DNA from: Alphaproteobacteria bacterium | GTDB taxonomy: Bacteria; Pseudomonadota; Alphaproteobacteria; Micropepsales; Micropepsaceae | Assembly (NCBI GenBank): GCA_947475445.1 | Contig: CANJLC010000002.1 | Location: 62,001 to 126,000, forward strand | Length of the DNA stretch: 64,000 bases | Reading direction: 5' to 3' | Part shown: positions 8,026-20,298 of the stretch, piece by piece | How positions within the stretch are numbered: the stretch's first letter is position 1 | Layout: every line of letters begins with the position of its first letter | Notes under the pieces: model-generated | Seen by the model: the letters and a program-made list of their open reading frames with translations, nothing else | What the model was told of the DNA's origin: nothing | The model's database searches: none | Program-made: the position numbers and the translations under genes

Positions 8026-8615
8026 CTGAAAACAGCCAGGCCCTTTTGCAGTGTCACCTTGCCGTCGCAAAGCAGGCGCAAGGCTTCCGGATAAAGCTTG
8101 TGCTCCACCGCCAGCACCCGCGCCGCCAGCGCATCCGGTGAATCATCGGCATGCACCGGCACCGTGGCCTGGGCGATGACCGGCCCGGCATCCAGTTCCG
8201 GCACCACGAAATGCACCGAAGCGCCGCTCTGGTTTTCGCGCGCTGCGATCACCCGTTCATGCACCTGCGTGCCTTTATAGGCGGGCAGCAAGGACGGGTG
8301 GATGTTGACCAGCTTGCCTTCCCAGGCGCGGGCAAAGCCGTCGGACAAGATGCGCATGAAGCCTGCCAGGCAGACGATTTCCACGCCGGCGGCGCGCAGC
8401 GCCATGTCCAGCTCGCCGTCAAAGGCTTCGCGGCTCTTGCCCTTGTGGGAAATGACCTTGGTAGCGATGCCCGCCTCGCTGGCGCGGGTGAGGCCATAAG
8501 CGCCTTCGATGTTGGAAATCACCAGCACGATCTTGTAGGGCGCATCCTTTTGCGCGGCGATCAGCGCGCCGAGATTGCTGCCGCGTCCGGAGATGAGGAC
8601 GCCGATCCTTTTCAA
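8022..8615 (-). CDS. purN: Phosphoribosylglycinamide formyltransferase
   Basis: PurN is the folate-dependent GAR transformylase of purine synthesis; it formylates GAR with 10-formyl-THF. The 197-residue protein carries the phosphate-binding [11 protein letters not shown] near residue 9, the catalytic Asn in [12 protein letters not shown], His in SVHFVV and Asp in DAGPVIAQ. The start is TTG at 8615, overlapping the purM stop as TTGA. No better start exists, since the beta strand MKRIGVLIS begins there. It is translationally coupled to purM. Confidence 0.95.
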   Translation of the reverse strand: MKRIGVLISGRGSNLGALIAAQKDAPYKIVLVISNIEGAYGLTRASEAGIATKVISHKGKSREAFDGELDMALRAAGVEIVCLAGFMRILSDGFARAWEGKLVNIHPSLLPAYKGTQVHERVIAARENQSGASVHFVVPELDAGPVIAQATVPVHADDSPDALAARVLAVEHKLYPEALRLLCDGKVTLQKGLAVFS

Positions 8616-9682
8616 AGCTTAAGCGTCCCGCGATAGACCACCTTGGGCTCGCCCGCGCCGGGCACCAGCGTGCCCAGCCGCACCGCCTTGTCGCCGCCAC
8701 TCTGGAAAGCGTCGATCACATGGCCGGCGTCCTTTTCCGCCACCACCGCCACCAGCCCGATGCCGCAATTGAAGGTGCGCAGCATTTCCGTGGGCGCGAT
8801 GCCGGCGGATTTGGCCAGCCAGCCGAACACCGGCTGCGGCGTCCAGCAATCCAGATTCACTTCGGCGTTAAAATTGTCGGGCAAGGCGCGCGGCAGATTT
8901 TCGGTGATGCCGCCGCCGGTGATATGGGCAAAGCCCTTCACGCCGCCGGTGCGCATGGCTTCCAGGGCGCTCTTTACATAGAGGCGCGTGGGCACCAGCA
9001 GCGCTTCGCCCAATTTCTCGCCCGGTGCGAATGGCGCATCGGCATCCCAGCCCAGCGCCGCCTTCTCCACCACTTTCCTCACCAGCGAATAGCCGTTGGA
9101 ATGGATGCCGCTGGAGGCGACGCCAACCAGCACATCGCCTGCCGCCATGGTCGCGGTCTTGGGCAATATGTTGCCGCGCTCCACCGCGCCCACGGAAAAA
9201 CCCGCCAGGTCGAAATCGCCCTTTTTGTAGAGGCCGGGCATTTCGGCGGTCTCGCCGCCGATCAGGGCGCAGCCAGATTCTTTGCAGGCCCGGGCGATGC
9301 CTTCGACCACGCGCGCCGCGCCGTCCACGTCCAGCTTGCCGGTGGCGTAATAGTCCAGGAAGAACAGCGGCTCTGCCCCCTGCACCACGATATCATTGAC
9401 GCACATGGCGACCAGGTCCTGGCCCAGCCCGTCGAACAGCCCGGTATCAATGGCGATTTTCAGCTTGGTTCCCACGCCGTCGGTGGCGGCGACCAAAACG
9501 GGGTCCTTGAAACCCGTGGCTTTCAGGTCGAACAAGCCGCCGAAACCGCCCAGATCGGCGTCGGCGCCGGGGCGGCGGGTGGACCGGGCGGCCGGCGCGA
9601 TGCGCGCCACAAGGGCCTCGCCGGCGTCAATGTCCACGCCCGCGTCCTTATAGGTCAGGCCGTCCTTGCCATCCTGAGACAT
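8612..9682 (-). CDS. purM: Phosphoribosylformylglycinamidine cyclo-ligase
   Basis: PurM (AIR synthetase) closes FGAM to AIR with ATP in de novo purine synthesis. The 356-residue length is normal. The sequence opens with [17 protein letters not shown], carries [10 protein letters not shown] near residue 70 and has the later motifs [13 protein letters not shown] and [13 protein letters not shown]. purM is the first gene of the purM-purN pair and is divergent from the DUF2066-hdaA-ppk group across a 115-base gap. No purine riboswitch or PurR-like operator was recognised in that gap. Confidence 0.97.
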   Translation of the reverse strand: MSQDGKDGLTYKDAGVDIDAGEALVARIAPAARSTRRPGADADLGGFGGLFDLKATGFKDPVLVAATDGVGTKLKIAIDTGLFDGLGQDLVAMCVNDIVVQGAEPLFFLDYYATGKLDVDGAARVVEGIARACKESGCALIGGETAEMPGLYKKGDFDLAGFSVGAVERGNILPKTATMAAGDVLVGVASSGIHSNGYSLVRKVVEKAALGWDADAPFAPGEKLGEALLVPTRLYVKSALEAMRTGGVKGFAHITGGGITENLPRALPDNFNAEVNLDCWTPQPVFGWLAKSAGIAPTEMLRTFNCGIGLVAVVAEKDAGHVIDAFQSGGDKAVRLGTLVPGAGEPKVVYRGTLKL

Positions 9683-9743
9683 GAGTCCCGTTTAATCAGA
9701 CCGGCCCCCCTGCGCAAGCGGGCGGAACGAACATCACACAGGC

Positions 9744-9772
9744 TTGTTGTTATTGCGGAAAAACCCGATAAT
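9744..9772 (+). promoter_or_regulatory. Putative promoter for DUF2066-hdaA
   Basis: TTGTTG, exactly 17 bases, then GATAAT, with the DUF2066 ATG 25 bases after the -10. This is one of the best sigma-70-type matches in the window. Confidence 0.6.
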
Positions 9773-9797
9773 TGCGGTGCTCCCAACAGGCGTCCCC

Positions 9798-10856
9798 ATG
9801 TCCTTGCCGAAAATCCTACCCCTTCTGGCGCTTGCCGCCCTGCTGTTCGGCTCTGTCCCGGTGGGCCCCGCTTTTGCCGCCGACCCGCCCTATACCGTCA
9901 GCGACGTCCATGTGGATGCCACCGCCGCATCGCCGGCCGAGGCGCTCAATGCCGCCATGGGGCAGGGCCGCCCCAAGGCGTGGCAGATTCTCTATCGCCG
10001 CCTGACGCGCCAGGCCGACTGGGCCCGCCAGCCGCAGCTGGATATCAATGCCCTGCTGCGCATCACGCGCGGCTTCACCACCGCCAATGAGCGCCGCTCC
10101 ACCACCCGCTATGTCGCGGACGTTACCTTCATGTTCAATCCCGATGCCGTGAACCGGCTGCTGCAGGGCGCGGGCATCGCCTTCACCCAGGGCGCGGCCA
10201 AGACCGTGCTGATCGTGCCGCTGTCGCCCGGCTTTGCCGCCAACGGTCCCTGGGCCCAGGCGCTGAATGCGCCCGCGCTGAAAAATTCCAACGTGCCCTT
10301 CCGCGTCGCCACCGAGGCCGATGCCGCCAGCCTGAAGACGCTCAATTTCGACACCGCCAGCTGGGGCGATGTTTCCGCCGCGGCGCGCAAGATCAACGCC
10401 AGCGAAGCGGCTTTGGTGCAGACCGTCTATGCCAACAACAAGGTGACGGTGAATATCCGCCGCATCGGCGTGGGCGAAAGTCCGGCCAAGGCCAGCGTGG
10501 ATGTGCCGCTGGCCGGCACGCTGGGCAACACCTATCCGCTGGCCGCCAACGCGGCGCTGGACGCCATCGAGGATATGTGGAAATCGCGCGCCGTGATCAA
10601 TTACAGCCAGCGCGGCACCCTGACCGCCAATGTGCGCATGTCCTCGCTGCAGCAATGGGGCGCCATCCAGACCGCGCTGGGCAGCGCCGACAATGTCACC
10701 GGCGTGACGGTGAACGCCATGGATATCGGCTATGCCCAGATTTCCATTTCCTACCTGGGCAGTTCCGACCAGCTGCGCGACACGCTGGGCGGCGCCGGCC
10801 TGGCGCTGACGCCGGTGCGCGGCGGCAGCTGGACGCTGGCCATGAACGGCGGCTGA
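9798..10856 (+). CDS. DUF2066 exported protein
   Basis: The 352-residue protein starts with a signal peptide (MSLPKILPLLALAALL..GPAFA, cleavage about residue 27), so it probably acts in the periplasm. The body fits the DUF2066 pattern: an N-terminal YTVSDVHVDATAASPAEALNAA segment, RPKAWQILYRRLT, and a late region with ALGSADNVTGVTVNAMDIGYAQISISY. DUF2066 genes often sit just before hda in alphaproteobacteria, as here (6 bases apart). The biochemical role is not established. The ORF track starts 18 codons earlier, inside the predicted promoter; ATG 9798 fits the signal peptide. Confidence 0.85.
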   Translation: MSLPKILPLLALAALLFGSVPVGPAFAADPPYTVSDVHVDATAASPAEALNAAMGQGRPKAWQILYRRLTRQADWARQPQLDINALLRITRGFTTANERRSTTRYVADVTFMFNPDAVNRLLQGAGIAFTQGAAKTVLIVPLSPGFAANGPWAQALNAPALKNSNVPFRVATEADAASLKTLNFDTASWGDVSAAARKINASEAALVQTVYANNKVTVNIRRIGVGESPAKASVDVPLAGTLGNTYPLAANAALDAIEDMWKSRAVINYSQRGTLTANVRMSSLQQWGAIQTALGSADNVTGVTVNAMDIGYAQISISYLGSSDQLRDTLGGAGLALTPVRGGSWTLAMNGG

Positions 10857-10862
10857 CGCCAA

Positions 10863-11495
10863 ATGGTGCAGCTCGTTCTGCCCCTCGAACCCAACAACGC
10901 GATGACGCGCGCCGACTTCATTGTCGCGCCCGGCAATGCCCGCGCCTTGGCTTTCGTGGATTCCTTTCCCGATTGGCCTGCGCCGGCCGTCGCGCTTTAT
11001 GGACCGTCAGCCTCCGGCAAGACCCACCTGGCGCGGATTTGGGCGCAGGTCTGCGGCGCCACGCTGCTGGATGCGCGCAGCCTGCGCGATCCGGTTGCCG
11101 GTCCCGCCGTGGTCGAGAATGTCGACAGCGCGCCCACTTTCGCGCATGAGCCGGCCCTGTTCGCCATGCTGGAGCAGGGCGCTCCGGTGCTGCTCACCGG
11201 CCGCACCGCGCCGTCGTCATGGCCGGTGTCGCTGCCCGATCTCAAGTCGCGTTACGGCGCGCTCCTGTCCTTCGAACTGGGCGCCTCGGATGAGGCGCTG
11301 CTGATGGCGCTGGCGGTCAAGCTGTTCGCGGACCGCCAGGTGACCGTTCCTGAAAGCGTGGTGACCCACCTGGTGCGCACCCTGGAACGCTCGCCGGCGG
11401 CCCTGCGGGACTTCATCCAGAAGGCCGACGCGCATGCTTTGGCCGAGAAAAAACCGGTGAATCTCCAATTGATACGGGCACTTATGGCAAATTAA
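10863..11495 (+). CDS. hdaA: DnaA-related replication regulator HdaA
   Basis: Hda/HdaA is a short AAA+ protein that, bound to the DNA-loaded beta clamp, stimulates ATP hydrolysis by DnaA and limits re-initiation. The 210-residue protein has a clamp-binding motif QLVLPLE at residues 3-9, a P-loop GPSASGKTHLA near residue 49 and a DnaA-like lid region with SRYGALLSFELG. It has no DNA-binding domain IV, as expected for Hda. The usual Walker B Asp is not obvious (VVENVDSA). It follows DUF2066 by six bases. Confidence 0.92.
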   Translation: MVQLVLPLEPNNAMTRADFIVAPGNARALAFVDSFPDWPAPAVALYGPSASGKTHLARIWAQVCGATLLDARSLRDPVAGPAVVENVDSAPTFAHEPALFAMLEQGAPVLLTGRTAPSSWPVSLPDLKSRYGALLSFELGASDEALLMALAVKLFADRQVTVPESVVTHLVRTLERSPAALRDFIQKADAHALAEKKPVNLQLIRALMAN

Positions 11496-11541
11496 CGGTT
11501 TTTGTCACGACACGTTTAAGGTTTTGACCTAGACTCCTGCC

Positions 11542-13761
11542 ATGTCCATCCAGCCTCTGCCCGCCAATGACGCGCCGGCCAGCGCGTCCACCGAGAATCC
11601 GCTTTCGACAGCGGATGTGGTGATGCTTGCGCACCAGGGCGACAACACCGATTTTGATCCCGCCAGCCCGTCGCGTTTCGTCAACCGCGAACTCAGCTGG
11701 CTGGCCTTCAACCGCCGCGTCATCGAGGAAGCGCAGAACCGCCGCCATCCCTTGTTCGAGCGGGTGCGGTTTCTCTCCATCTCCGCCTCCAATCTCGATG
11801 AATTCTACATGGTGCGTGTCGCCGGCCTGATGGGCATGGTGCAGGCCGGTGTCGCCACGCCATCCGCCGACGGCATGACGCCCGCCGAGCAGCTGGCGCA
11901 GGTGGACGCCACGGCGCGCCAGCTGATCGCCGACCAGCAGCGCGTCTGCGCCGGCCTGCTGCAGGAACTGCGCAAGGAAAATGTCAGTGTCGTCACCGGC
12001 GAGGAAATCAACGACACCGACCATGCCTGGCTGAGCGCCCAGTTCGCCGAACAGATTTTCCCCGTGCTGACCCCGCTGGCGATCGACCCCGCGCATCCCT
12101 TTCCCTTCATTCCCAATCTGGGCTTCACCATCGCCCTGTCGCTGGTCAACCGGCGCGACGGCAAGAGTTTCTCGGCCCTGATCCCGGTGCCGCCGCAGCT
12201 GCGCCGCTTCATGCGCCTGCCCGACACCGAGCGGCGCGTGCGCTTTATTCCCCTGGAAGAGGTGATGGCGCTGTTCTTCGACCGGCTGTTCCCCGGCCAC
12301 AGCGTCAGCGGCTGGGGCATGTTCCGCATCCTGCGCGACAGCGACGTGGAAGTGGAAGAAGAAGCCGAAGATTTGGTGCTGCTGTTTGAATCGCTGCTCA
12401 AGCGCCGCCGCCGCGGCAGCGTCATCCACATGAAATGCAGCAAATCCATGCCGGGAGCCTTGCGCCATTTCATCGCCAGCCACCTGGACCTGGACGACAG
12501 CGAAATCGTCATCATCGAAAACCTGATGGGCCTGTCGGACCTGTCCAAGCTGATCCTGCCCGAACGCCCCGATTTGCAGTTCAAGCCCTACCTGGCCCGT
12601 TTCCCTGAACGCATCCGCGACCATGGCGGCGACTGTTTTGCCGCCATCCGGGAAAAGGACCTGATCGTCCACCATCCCTTTGAAAGCTTCGACACGGTGG
12701 TGCAGTTCCTGCGCCAGGCCGCTGCCGATCCCGATGTGGTGGCGATCAAGCAGACGCTTTACCGCACCAGCTCCGACAGCCCCATCGTCGCGGCCCTGAT
12801 CGAGGCGGCGGAAGCCGGCAAGTCCGTCACCGCCCTGGTGGAGCTGAAAGCCCGCTTCGACGAAGCCGCCAACATCAAATGGGCCCGCGACCTGGAACGG
12901 GCCGGCGTGCAGGTGGTCTATGGCTTTATTGCCCTCAAGACCCACGCCAAGATTTCCCTGGTGGTGCGCCGCGAGGCCGGACACCTCAACACCTATGTCC
13001 ATTTCGGCACCGGCAATTACCATCCCAACACGGCCAAGGTTTACACCGACCTGTCGCTGTTCAGCGCCGATCCGGCGCTGGGGCGCGACGCCGCCCAGGT
13101 GTTCAATTTCATCACCGGCTATGCCGAGCCCAGCAGCCTGGAAAAGCTGGCCATGTCGCCTTTCTCGCTGCGCGGCCGCCTGGCAGAGGCCATCCAGCAG
13201 GAAATCATGCACGCCAAGGCCGGCCGCCCCGCCGCCATCTGGGTGAAGCTGAATTCGCTGGTGGATCCGGCCATGATCGACGGCCTGTACCGCGCCAGCC
13301 AGGCGGGGGTGCAGATCGAACTGGTGATACGCGGCATCTGCTGCCTGCGCCCCGGGGTTCCCGGCCTGTCGGAGAACATCAAGGTCAAGTCCATCGTCGG
13401 CCGTTTCCTCGAACATGGCCGCATCATCTGTTTCGGCGCGGGACATGGCCTGCCGCACAAGGACGCCAAGGTATGGATTTCCTCGGCGGACTGGATGCCG
13501 CGCAACCTGGATCGCCGGGTGGAAACCCTGGTTCCCATCGAAAACCCCACGGTCCATCAACAAGTCCTTGACCAGATCATGGTGGCGCTGCTGAAGGACC
13601 GGGCGCAAAGCTGGTATATGCAGGCGGATGGCGCCTATGTGCGCGATTCTGAAGCAGAGGACCCGCATGCTTTCTCCGCGCATACCTATTTCATGACCAA
13701 TCCGTCCTTGTCTGGGCGCGGCCGGGCGCTCAAAATGACCACGTCCCCCAAACGGACCTGA
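11542..13761 (+). CDS. ppk: Polyphosphate kinase 1
   Basis: Ppk1 builds long polyphosphate from ATP through a phospho-histidine. The 739-residue protein has the N-terminal domain opening [20 protein letters not shown] near residue 47, and the two phospholipase-D-like domains with the nucleophile region [13 protein letters not shown] and the second conserved His in [31 protein letters not shown] is also typical. About 45 N-terminal residues precede the conserved core. ppx follows three bases after the stop, so synthesis and breakdown of polyphosphate are encoded together. Confidence 0.97.
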   Translation: MSIQPLPANDAPASASTENPLSTADVVMLAHQGDNTDFDPASPSRFVNRELSWLAFNRRVIEEAQNRRHPLFERVRFLSISASNLDEFYMVRVAGLMGMVQAGVATPSADGMTPAEQLAQVDATARQLIADQQRVCAGLLQELRKENVSVVTGEEINDTDHAWLSAQFAEQIFPVLTPLAIDPAHPFPFIPNLGFTIALSLVNRRDGKSFSALIPVPPQLRRFMRLPDTERRVRFIPLEEVMALFFDRLFPGHSVSGWGMFRILRDSDVEVEEEAEDLVLLFESLLKRRRRGSVIHMKCSKSMPGALRHFIASHLDLDDSEIVIIENLMGLSDLSKLILPERPDLQFKPYLARFPERIRDHGGDCFAAIREKDLIVHHPFESFDTVVQFLRQAAADPDVVAIKQTLYRTSSDSPIVAALIEAAEAGKSVTALVELKARFDEAANIKWARDLERAGVQVVYGFIALKTHAKISLVVRREAGHLNTYVHFGTGNYHPNTAKVYTDLSLFSADPALGRDAAQVFNFITGYAEPSSLEKLAMSPFSLRGRLAEAIQQEIMHAKAGRPAAIWVKLNSLVDPAMIDGLYRASQAGVQIELVIRGICCLRPGVPGLSENIKVKSIVGRFLEHGRIICFGAGHGLPHKDAKVWISSADWMPRNLDRRVETLVPIENPTVHQQVLDQIMVALLKDRAQSWYMQADGAYVRDSEAEDPHAFSAHTYFMTNPSLSGRGRALKMTTSPKRT

Positions 13762-13764
13762 GTC

Positions 13765-15276
13765 TTGTCGGCCGCATCTGATCTCAAACACGCCGCTTCG
13801 CCGCGCGCCGCCAGCAAGGCGCGCGCGCCCGTGGCCATTGTGGACATCGGCTCCAATTCCGTGCGCCTGGTGATCTATGAAAACGGCCTGCGCAACGCCG
13901 CCACCCTGCAGAATGAAAAGGCCATTTGCGGCATAGGCCGCGACATGGTTTCGACCGGGCGGCTGCATGACGAGGGCTGCGCCGAGGCGCTGGAAGCGCT
14001 GGCGCGTTTTCGCCTGCTGGCCGACGGGTTGGGCGTGGACGCGCGCGAGGCTGTCGCCACCGCCGCGGCCCGCGACGCCGTCAATGGCGGGGAATTCGTC
14101 ACCAGGGCGGAAAAAGCCTGGGGCTCGCCCATCCGCGTGCTGGCGGGCGAGGACGAAGCGCGCATCGCCGCCGAAGGGGTGGTGGCGGGCATTCCGAACG
14201 CCGACGGGCTTGTGGCGGACCTTGGCGGCGGCAGTCTTGATATGGTCACGGTGCGGGGCGGCGAAACCGGCAAGGCCTTCACGCTGCCTTTTGGTCCGCT
14301 CAGGCTGATGGACCAGGCGCGCGGCGAACCGGACCGCGCCCGCGATATCGTGGACAAGGGGCTGAAGAACCTGCCCGACCTGTCGGCGCCCGCATTGTAC
14401 GCGGTGGGCGGCATCTGGCGCAGCTTCGCGCGGGTGGACATGGAGGAAACCGGCTACCCGCTCCATGTGCTGCAGCAATATAACATTCCGCGTGGCCGCG
14501 CCTTGCGCCTGTGCAAGGTGCTGGCCGGCCTGTCGCGGGAATCCGTGCGCAAGATCAAGGTGGTTTCCAAGCGCCGCGCCGATGCCTTGCCTTACGGCGC
14601 CGTTGTTCTTGAGCGCCTGCTGATGGCGGGCGACATCAAGGATGTGGTGATCAGCGCCTATGGCCTGCGCGAGGGACTTTTCTATGCCCGGCTGCCGGCG
14701 GATGAGCGCGCCCGCGATCCGCTGCTGGAATTCGCCCGCGGCAGCAATGAGCGCCAGGCGCGCGTGCCCGGCCATGCCGGGGAAATGATCGAATGGACCG
14801 CGCCGCTGTTTGAAGGCGAGGGCAGCGAGCAACGCCGCCTGCGCGAGGCCTCTGCCTATTTCTCCGATGTCGGCTGGCGCCGCCATCCCGATGACCGCGC
14901 CGTGGGCGCCATGGGCCAGGTGCTGACCGCGCCCTTTGCCGGGGTGGACCATCGCGGCCGCGCCGTGATCGCCACCTCCATCTTCCATCGCTATTCCGGC
15001 GACGAGGATTTTCCCCGCGATCTCATCCTGGCGGGCCTGCTTGACAAGGATGACGAGAAGCGGGCGCTGCGCCTGGGCCTGGCCTGGCGCTTTGCCTTTT
15101 CGCTCTCGGCCTCGGCCATCGGCGAGCTGGGGCATTACAAGCTGCGCACCACGCCATCCAAGATCATCCTGGAAGTGCCCACCCGCCGCGAGGCGATCGC
15201 CAGCGATCCGGTCCAGAAAAGGCTGGGTGCGCTGGCCGAAGCCTTTGATAAACGCGGGGAAATCCTGGTCGGCTAA
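13765..15276 (+). CDS. ppx: Exopolyphosphatase, Ppx/GppA family
   Basis: The enzyme releases terminal phosphate from polyphosphate, or hydrolyses pppGpp in the GppA branch. The 503-residue protein belongs to the actin-like ASKHA fold: phosphate-1 loop VDIGSNSVRLVIYE near residue 27, ATAAARDA, a VLAGEDEARIAAEG segment and phosphate-2 loop VADLGGGSLDMV. A C-terminal helical half (about 320-503) follows, as in long Ppx. The TTG at 13765 starts an Ala/Lys-rich 20-residue lead before the fold, so a GTG slightly downstream is an alternative start. Pairing with ppk favours the exopolyphosphatase role. Confidence 0.93.
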   Translation: MSAASDLKHAASPRAASKARAPVAIVDIGSNSVRLVIYENGLRNAATLQNEKAICGIGRDMVSTGRLHDEGCAEALEALARFRLLADGLGVDAREAVATAAARDAVNGGEFVTRAEKAWGSPIRVLAGEDEARIAAEGVVAGIPNADGLVADLGGGSLDMVTVRGGETGKAFTLPFGPLRLMDQARGEPDRARDIVDKGLKNLPDLSAPALYAVGGIWRSFARVDMEETGYPLHVLQQYNIPRGRALRLCKVLAGLSRESVRKIKVVSKRRADALPYGAVVLERLLMAGDIKDVVISAYGLREGLFYARLPADERARDPLLEFARGSNERQARVPGHAGEMIEWTAPLFEGEGSEQRRLREASAYFSDVGWRRHPDDRAVGAMGQVLTAPFAGVDHRGRAVIATSIFHRYSGDEDFPRDLILAGLLDKDDEKRALRLGLAWRFAFSLSASAIGELGHYKLRTTPSKIILEVPTRREAIASDPVQKRLGALAEAFDKRGEILVG

Positions 15277-15380
15277 CCGTCAGGACTTGCGCCTTTCCCC
15301 GGGGAGGGGTTTAAAGGGGGCTGATAGCGGCCAAGCCGCGCCCCGGCCTAGCCTTTTCAAGGGGTTGAAGGAGAAACACT

Positions 15381-15578
15381 ATGGGTGGTTTGAGCTGGAT
15401 CCATTGGCTGCTGCTGGGCGTCGTCGCCCTGCTTTTGTTCGGCGGCCGCGGCAAGGTTTCCGACCTGATGGGCGATTTCGGGCGCGGCATCAACAGCTTC
15501 AAGAAGGGCCTCAACGAAAAGGAAGAGCCCCGCGTCATCAACGCCGAAGAGAAGACCAAAGACACCGCGCCGCGGTAA
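15381..15578 (+). CDS. tatA: Twin-arginine translocase subunit TatA
   Basis: TatA forms the pore-like oligomer that moves folded proteins carrying RR signal peptides across the inner membrane. The 65-residue protein has one N-terminal hydrophobic helix (about 5-21, [17 protein letters not shown]), a hinge, an amphipathic helix ([19 protein letters not shown]) and a charged tail. A strong AAGGAG lies nine bases before the ATG. It is first in tatA-tatB-tatC. Confidence 0.95.
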   Translation: MGGLSWIHWLLLGVVALLLFGGRGKVSDLMGDFGRGINSFKKGLNEKEEPRVINAEEKTKDTAPR

Positions 15579-15581
15579 TCC

Positions 15582-16001
15582 ATGTTCGACCTGTTCGCCC
15601 CGAGCCATCTGATAATCCTGCTCGCCGTGGCGCTGGTCGTGGTGGGGCCGAAGGATTTGCCCAAGCTGATGCACATGGCGGGCAAATGGGCCGGCAAGGC
15701 GCGCAATCTTGCGGGCGAATTCAAGAAAAGCTTCGACGACATGGCGCGCCAGACCGAGCTGGATGAGCTGCGCAAGGAAATCGAGGAGCTGCGCAACAGC
15801 CAGACGGTGAGCGACGTCGAAACCGCGCTGAACCAGCCGGTCGATCCGCTGATCCAGTCCCTCAATGACGGCATCGGTACCGGGCCCGAACCGCGCAGCG
15901 GCGAAATGCAGGTGACGGGGACGCAAATGCCCGAGCATACCGGCACCGGCATCGGCCCGATGCCGCCCATGCCTGAAACCGCGCCCAAGACCGCACCATG
16001 A
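15582..16001 (+). CDS. tatB: Sec-independent translocase subunit TatB
   Basis: TatB works with TatC as the receptor for twin-arginine signal peptides. The 139-residue protein has an N-terminal membrane helix with a Glu-free FAPSHLIILLAVALVVVGPKDLPKL, then a long amphipathic helix (GKARNLAGEFKKSFDDMARQTELDELRKEIEELR). The tail is rich in Pro, Gly and Met (for example GPMPPMP). It starts three bases after the tatA stop and overlaps tatC by an ATGA, so the three are co-translated. Confidence 0.94.
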   Translation: MFDLFAPSHLIILLAVALVVVGPKDLPKLMHMAGKWAGKARNLAGEFKKSFDDMARQTELDELRKEIEELRNSQTVSDVETALNQPVDPLIQSLNDGIGTGPEPRSGEMQVTGTQMPEHTGTGIGPMPPMPETAPKTAP

Positions 16002-16795
16002 GTGTCGAACCCAGTCCCGACGACAAGGCGGCGCTGGACGCCACCCGCGCGCCGCTGATGGCGCACCTGATCGAACTGCGCCGGCGGCTGATCTGGGGCA
16101 TGGTCTCCTTCGTCATCGCCTTCGTGATCTGCTTTGCGCTGGCGACGCCAATCTTCACTTTTCTCACACAGCCGCTGCACCATGTGCTGAAGGGCAAGGC
16201 CAACGACCATTTCATCTACACCGCGCTGACCGAAGTCTTTTTCACCAATGTGAAGATCGGCATGTTTGGCGGGCTGTGCCTGGGCTTTCCCTTCATGGCG
16301 GCGCAGCTGTGGATGTTCGTGGCGCCCGGCCTTTACCGCCACGAGAAGAACGCCTTCTGGCCGTTCCTGGTGGCAACGCCCTTCCTGTTCCTGCTGGGCG
16401 CGGCGTTCGTTTATTATTTGATGCTGCCTTTTTCCATCCAGTTCTTCGCCGGCTACCAGACTGTGCCGACGCCTGACGTCATGGGCATCCAGCTCCAGGC
16501 CAAGGTGAGCGATTACCTCGATTTCGTGATGACGCTGATCTTTGCGTTCGGGCTCACCTTCCAGCTGCCGGTCTTGCTGTCGCTGCTGGGCAAGGTGGGG
16601 ATCGTCAGCGCCAAGGGCCTGCGCGAGGTGCGCCGCTATGCCTATGTCGGGCTGTTCGGCGTCGCCGCCATTTTCACGCCGCCCGATGCTTTCTCGATGA
16701 TCGCGCTGGCCGTGCCGCTGGTGGCGCTGTACGAGGCTTCGATCATCAGCGTGCTCCTGATCGAGCGCAGCAAGGCCCGGAAACCCGCTCCATAG
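15998..16795 (+). CDS. tatC: Sec-independent translocase subunit TatC
   Basis: TatC is the six-helix inner-membrane core of the Tat translocase that binds the twin-arginine motif. The 265-residue protein shows the conserved start MAHLIELRRRLIW near residue 20, EVFFTNVKIGMFGGL, FPFMAAQLWMFVAPGLY and FGLTFQLPVLLSLL. Hydrophobic blocks are spaced for six membrane passes. The start overlaps tatB by four bases. An inverted repeat 34 bases past the stop may end the operon. Confidence 0.97.
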   Translation: MSVEPSPDDKAALDATRAPLMAHLIELRRRLIWGMVSFVIAFVICFALATPIFTFLTQPLHHVLKGKANDHFIYTALTEVFFTNVKIGMFGGLCLGFPFMAAQLWMFVAPGLYRHEKNAFWPFLVATPFLFLLGAAFVYYLMLPFSIQFFAGYQTVPTPDVMGIQLQAKVSDYLDFVMTLIFAFGLTFQLPVLLSLLGKVGIVSAKGLREVRRYAYVGLFGVAAIFTPPDAFSMIALAVPLVALYEASIISVLLIERSKARKPAP

Positions 16796-16828
16796 GAGCG
16801 CGAGGATTTTTGTGGCCTGAACAGGAGC

Positions 16829-16867
16829 GTCGCGCGGAGCCTGCGCTAGCAGGTGAGCACGCGCGAC
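16829..16867. repeat. Nested inverted repeat between tatC and the histidine kinase
   Basis: The outer arms are GTCGCGCG and CGCGCGAC and the inner arms CCTGC and GCAGG with a GCTA loop, together spanning 39 bases in the gap between two convergent genes. This suits a bidirectional transcription stop, although no clean T-run is adjacent. Confidence 0.55.
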
Positions 16868-16907
16868 GAACTCAGGACGCAAAAAGACTGCGCGTGGATC
16901 AGTACCC

Positions 16908-17963
<1,056 letters not shown>

Positions 17964-18084
17964 GCTTGCAGTGTAAGCCCTGCGTTATTGCATCGCGGTT
18001 TCGCGGCTTGGTCCAATTGCCGGGGTAATATTAGGACCCGGTTAAGCATCGGCCCCTTTTTGGCGGTTTTCCGCGGGGTTTTGA

Positions 18085-19434
<1,350 letters not shown>

Positions 19435-20202
19435 ATGCGCATCCTTGTCACCAATGACGACGGCATCCACGCCCCCGGCCTTGCCGTGGCCGAAAAGATC
19501 GCCCGCGAGATTTCCGACGATGTCTGGGTGATGGCGCCCGAGACCGAACAGTCCGGCGCCTCCCATTCGCTCACGCTGACCTCGCCGCTGCGGCTGCGCC
19601 AGATTTCCGAGCGCCGCTTTGCCGTTTCCGGCACGCCCACCGATTGCGTGATGATGGGCGCGCTGCATGTGCTGAAGGACAAGCCGCCCGCGCTGGTGCT
19701 GTCGGGCGTCAATGCCGGTTCCAACCTGGCCGATGACGTCACCTATTCCGGCACCATCGCCGGCGCCATGGAGGGCTGCGCCCTGGGAATTCCCTCGATC
19801 GCCCTGTCACAGGCATCCGATGAAGATTCGCGCGAACGGTTCGACTGGTCGCCAGGCTCCGCGCATGGCCCGTCCCTGATCCGCCGCCTAGTGGAAGCGG
19901 GCTGGCCGCGCGGCACGCTGATGAATGTCAATTTCCCCGCCTGCGCCGCCAACGAAGTCACCGGCACCGTGGTGGTGCCGCAGGGCCGCTATGACCTGCA
20001 GTCCACCGAGATCGAGGAACGCTTCGACGCCCGCGCCCGGGCCTATTACTGGATCGGCCTTCGCCGCCGCAAAGCCTCGCCGCCCGGCGACACCGACCTG
20101 GGCGCGGTTTATTCCAACAAAATCGCCGTCACGCCGCTGCACATGAACCTGACCGATGCACCCGCCCTGGCGAAAATGCGCCTGGCGCTGGGCCAAAAAT
20201 AA
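19435..20202 (+). CDS. surE: 5'/3'-nucleotidase SurE
   Basis: SurE is a metal-dependent phosphatase acting on nucleoside monophosphates and, in some species, short polyphosphate; it is linked to stationary-phase survival. The 255-residue protein opens with the metal-binding MRILVTNDDGIHAPGL. It carries APETEQSGASHSLTL near residue 38 and SGVNAGSNLADDVTYSGTIAGAMEG near 85. The start codon follows the serS stop with no spacer. The protein-repair gene pcm that often follows surE is absent. Confidence 0.96.
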   Translation: MRILVTNDDGIHAPGLAVAEKIAREISDDVWVMAPETEQSGASHSLTLTSPLRLRQISERRFAVSGTPTDCVMMGALHVLKDKPPALVLSGVNAGSNLADDVTYSGTIAGAMEGCALGIPSIALSQASDEDSRERFDWSPGSAHGPSLIRRLVEAGWPRGTLMNVNFPACAANEVTGTVVVPQGRYDLQSTEIEERFDARARAYYWIGLRRRKASPPGDTDLGAVYSNKIAVTPLHMNLTDAPALAKMRLALGQK

Positions 20203-20298
20203 ACAAGGTCTTAAATTCATCGCGCTTATGCTTAAGCGTTTTTTTACTATTCGCGAACATGATCCATTCCGAGACATTCGTGCAGAAGGCATGAAACG

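Noticed and set aside
9683-9797. Riboswitch or purine operator before purM
   Set aside because: The gap is short and holds a promoter for the other direction. No aptamer-like pairing was found.
11482-15135. 1217-residue minus-strand ORF
   Set aside because: It is the antisense shadow of ppk and ppx. The protein is rich in His, Gln, Arg and Gly with no domain, as GC-rich coding DNA often gives.
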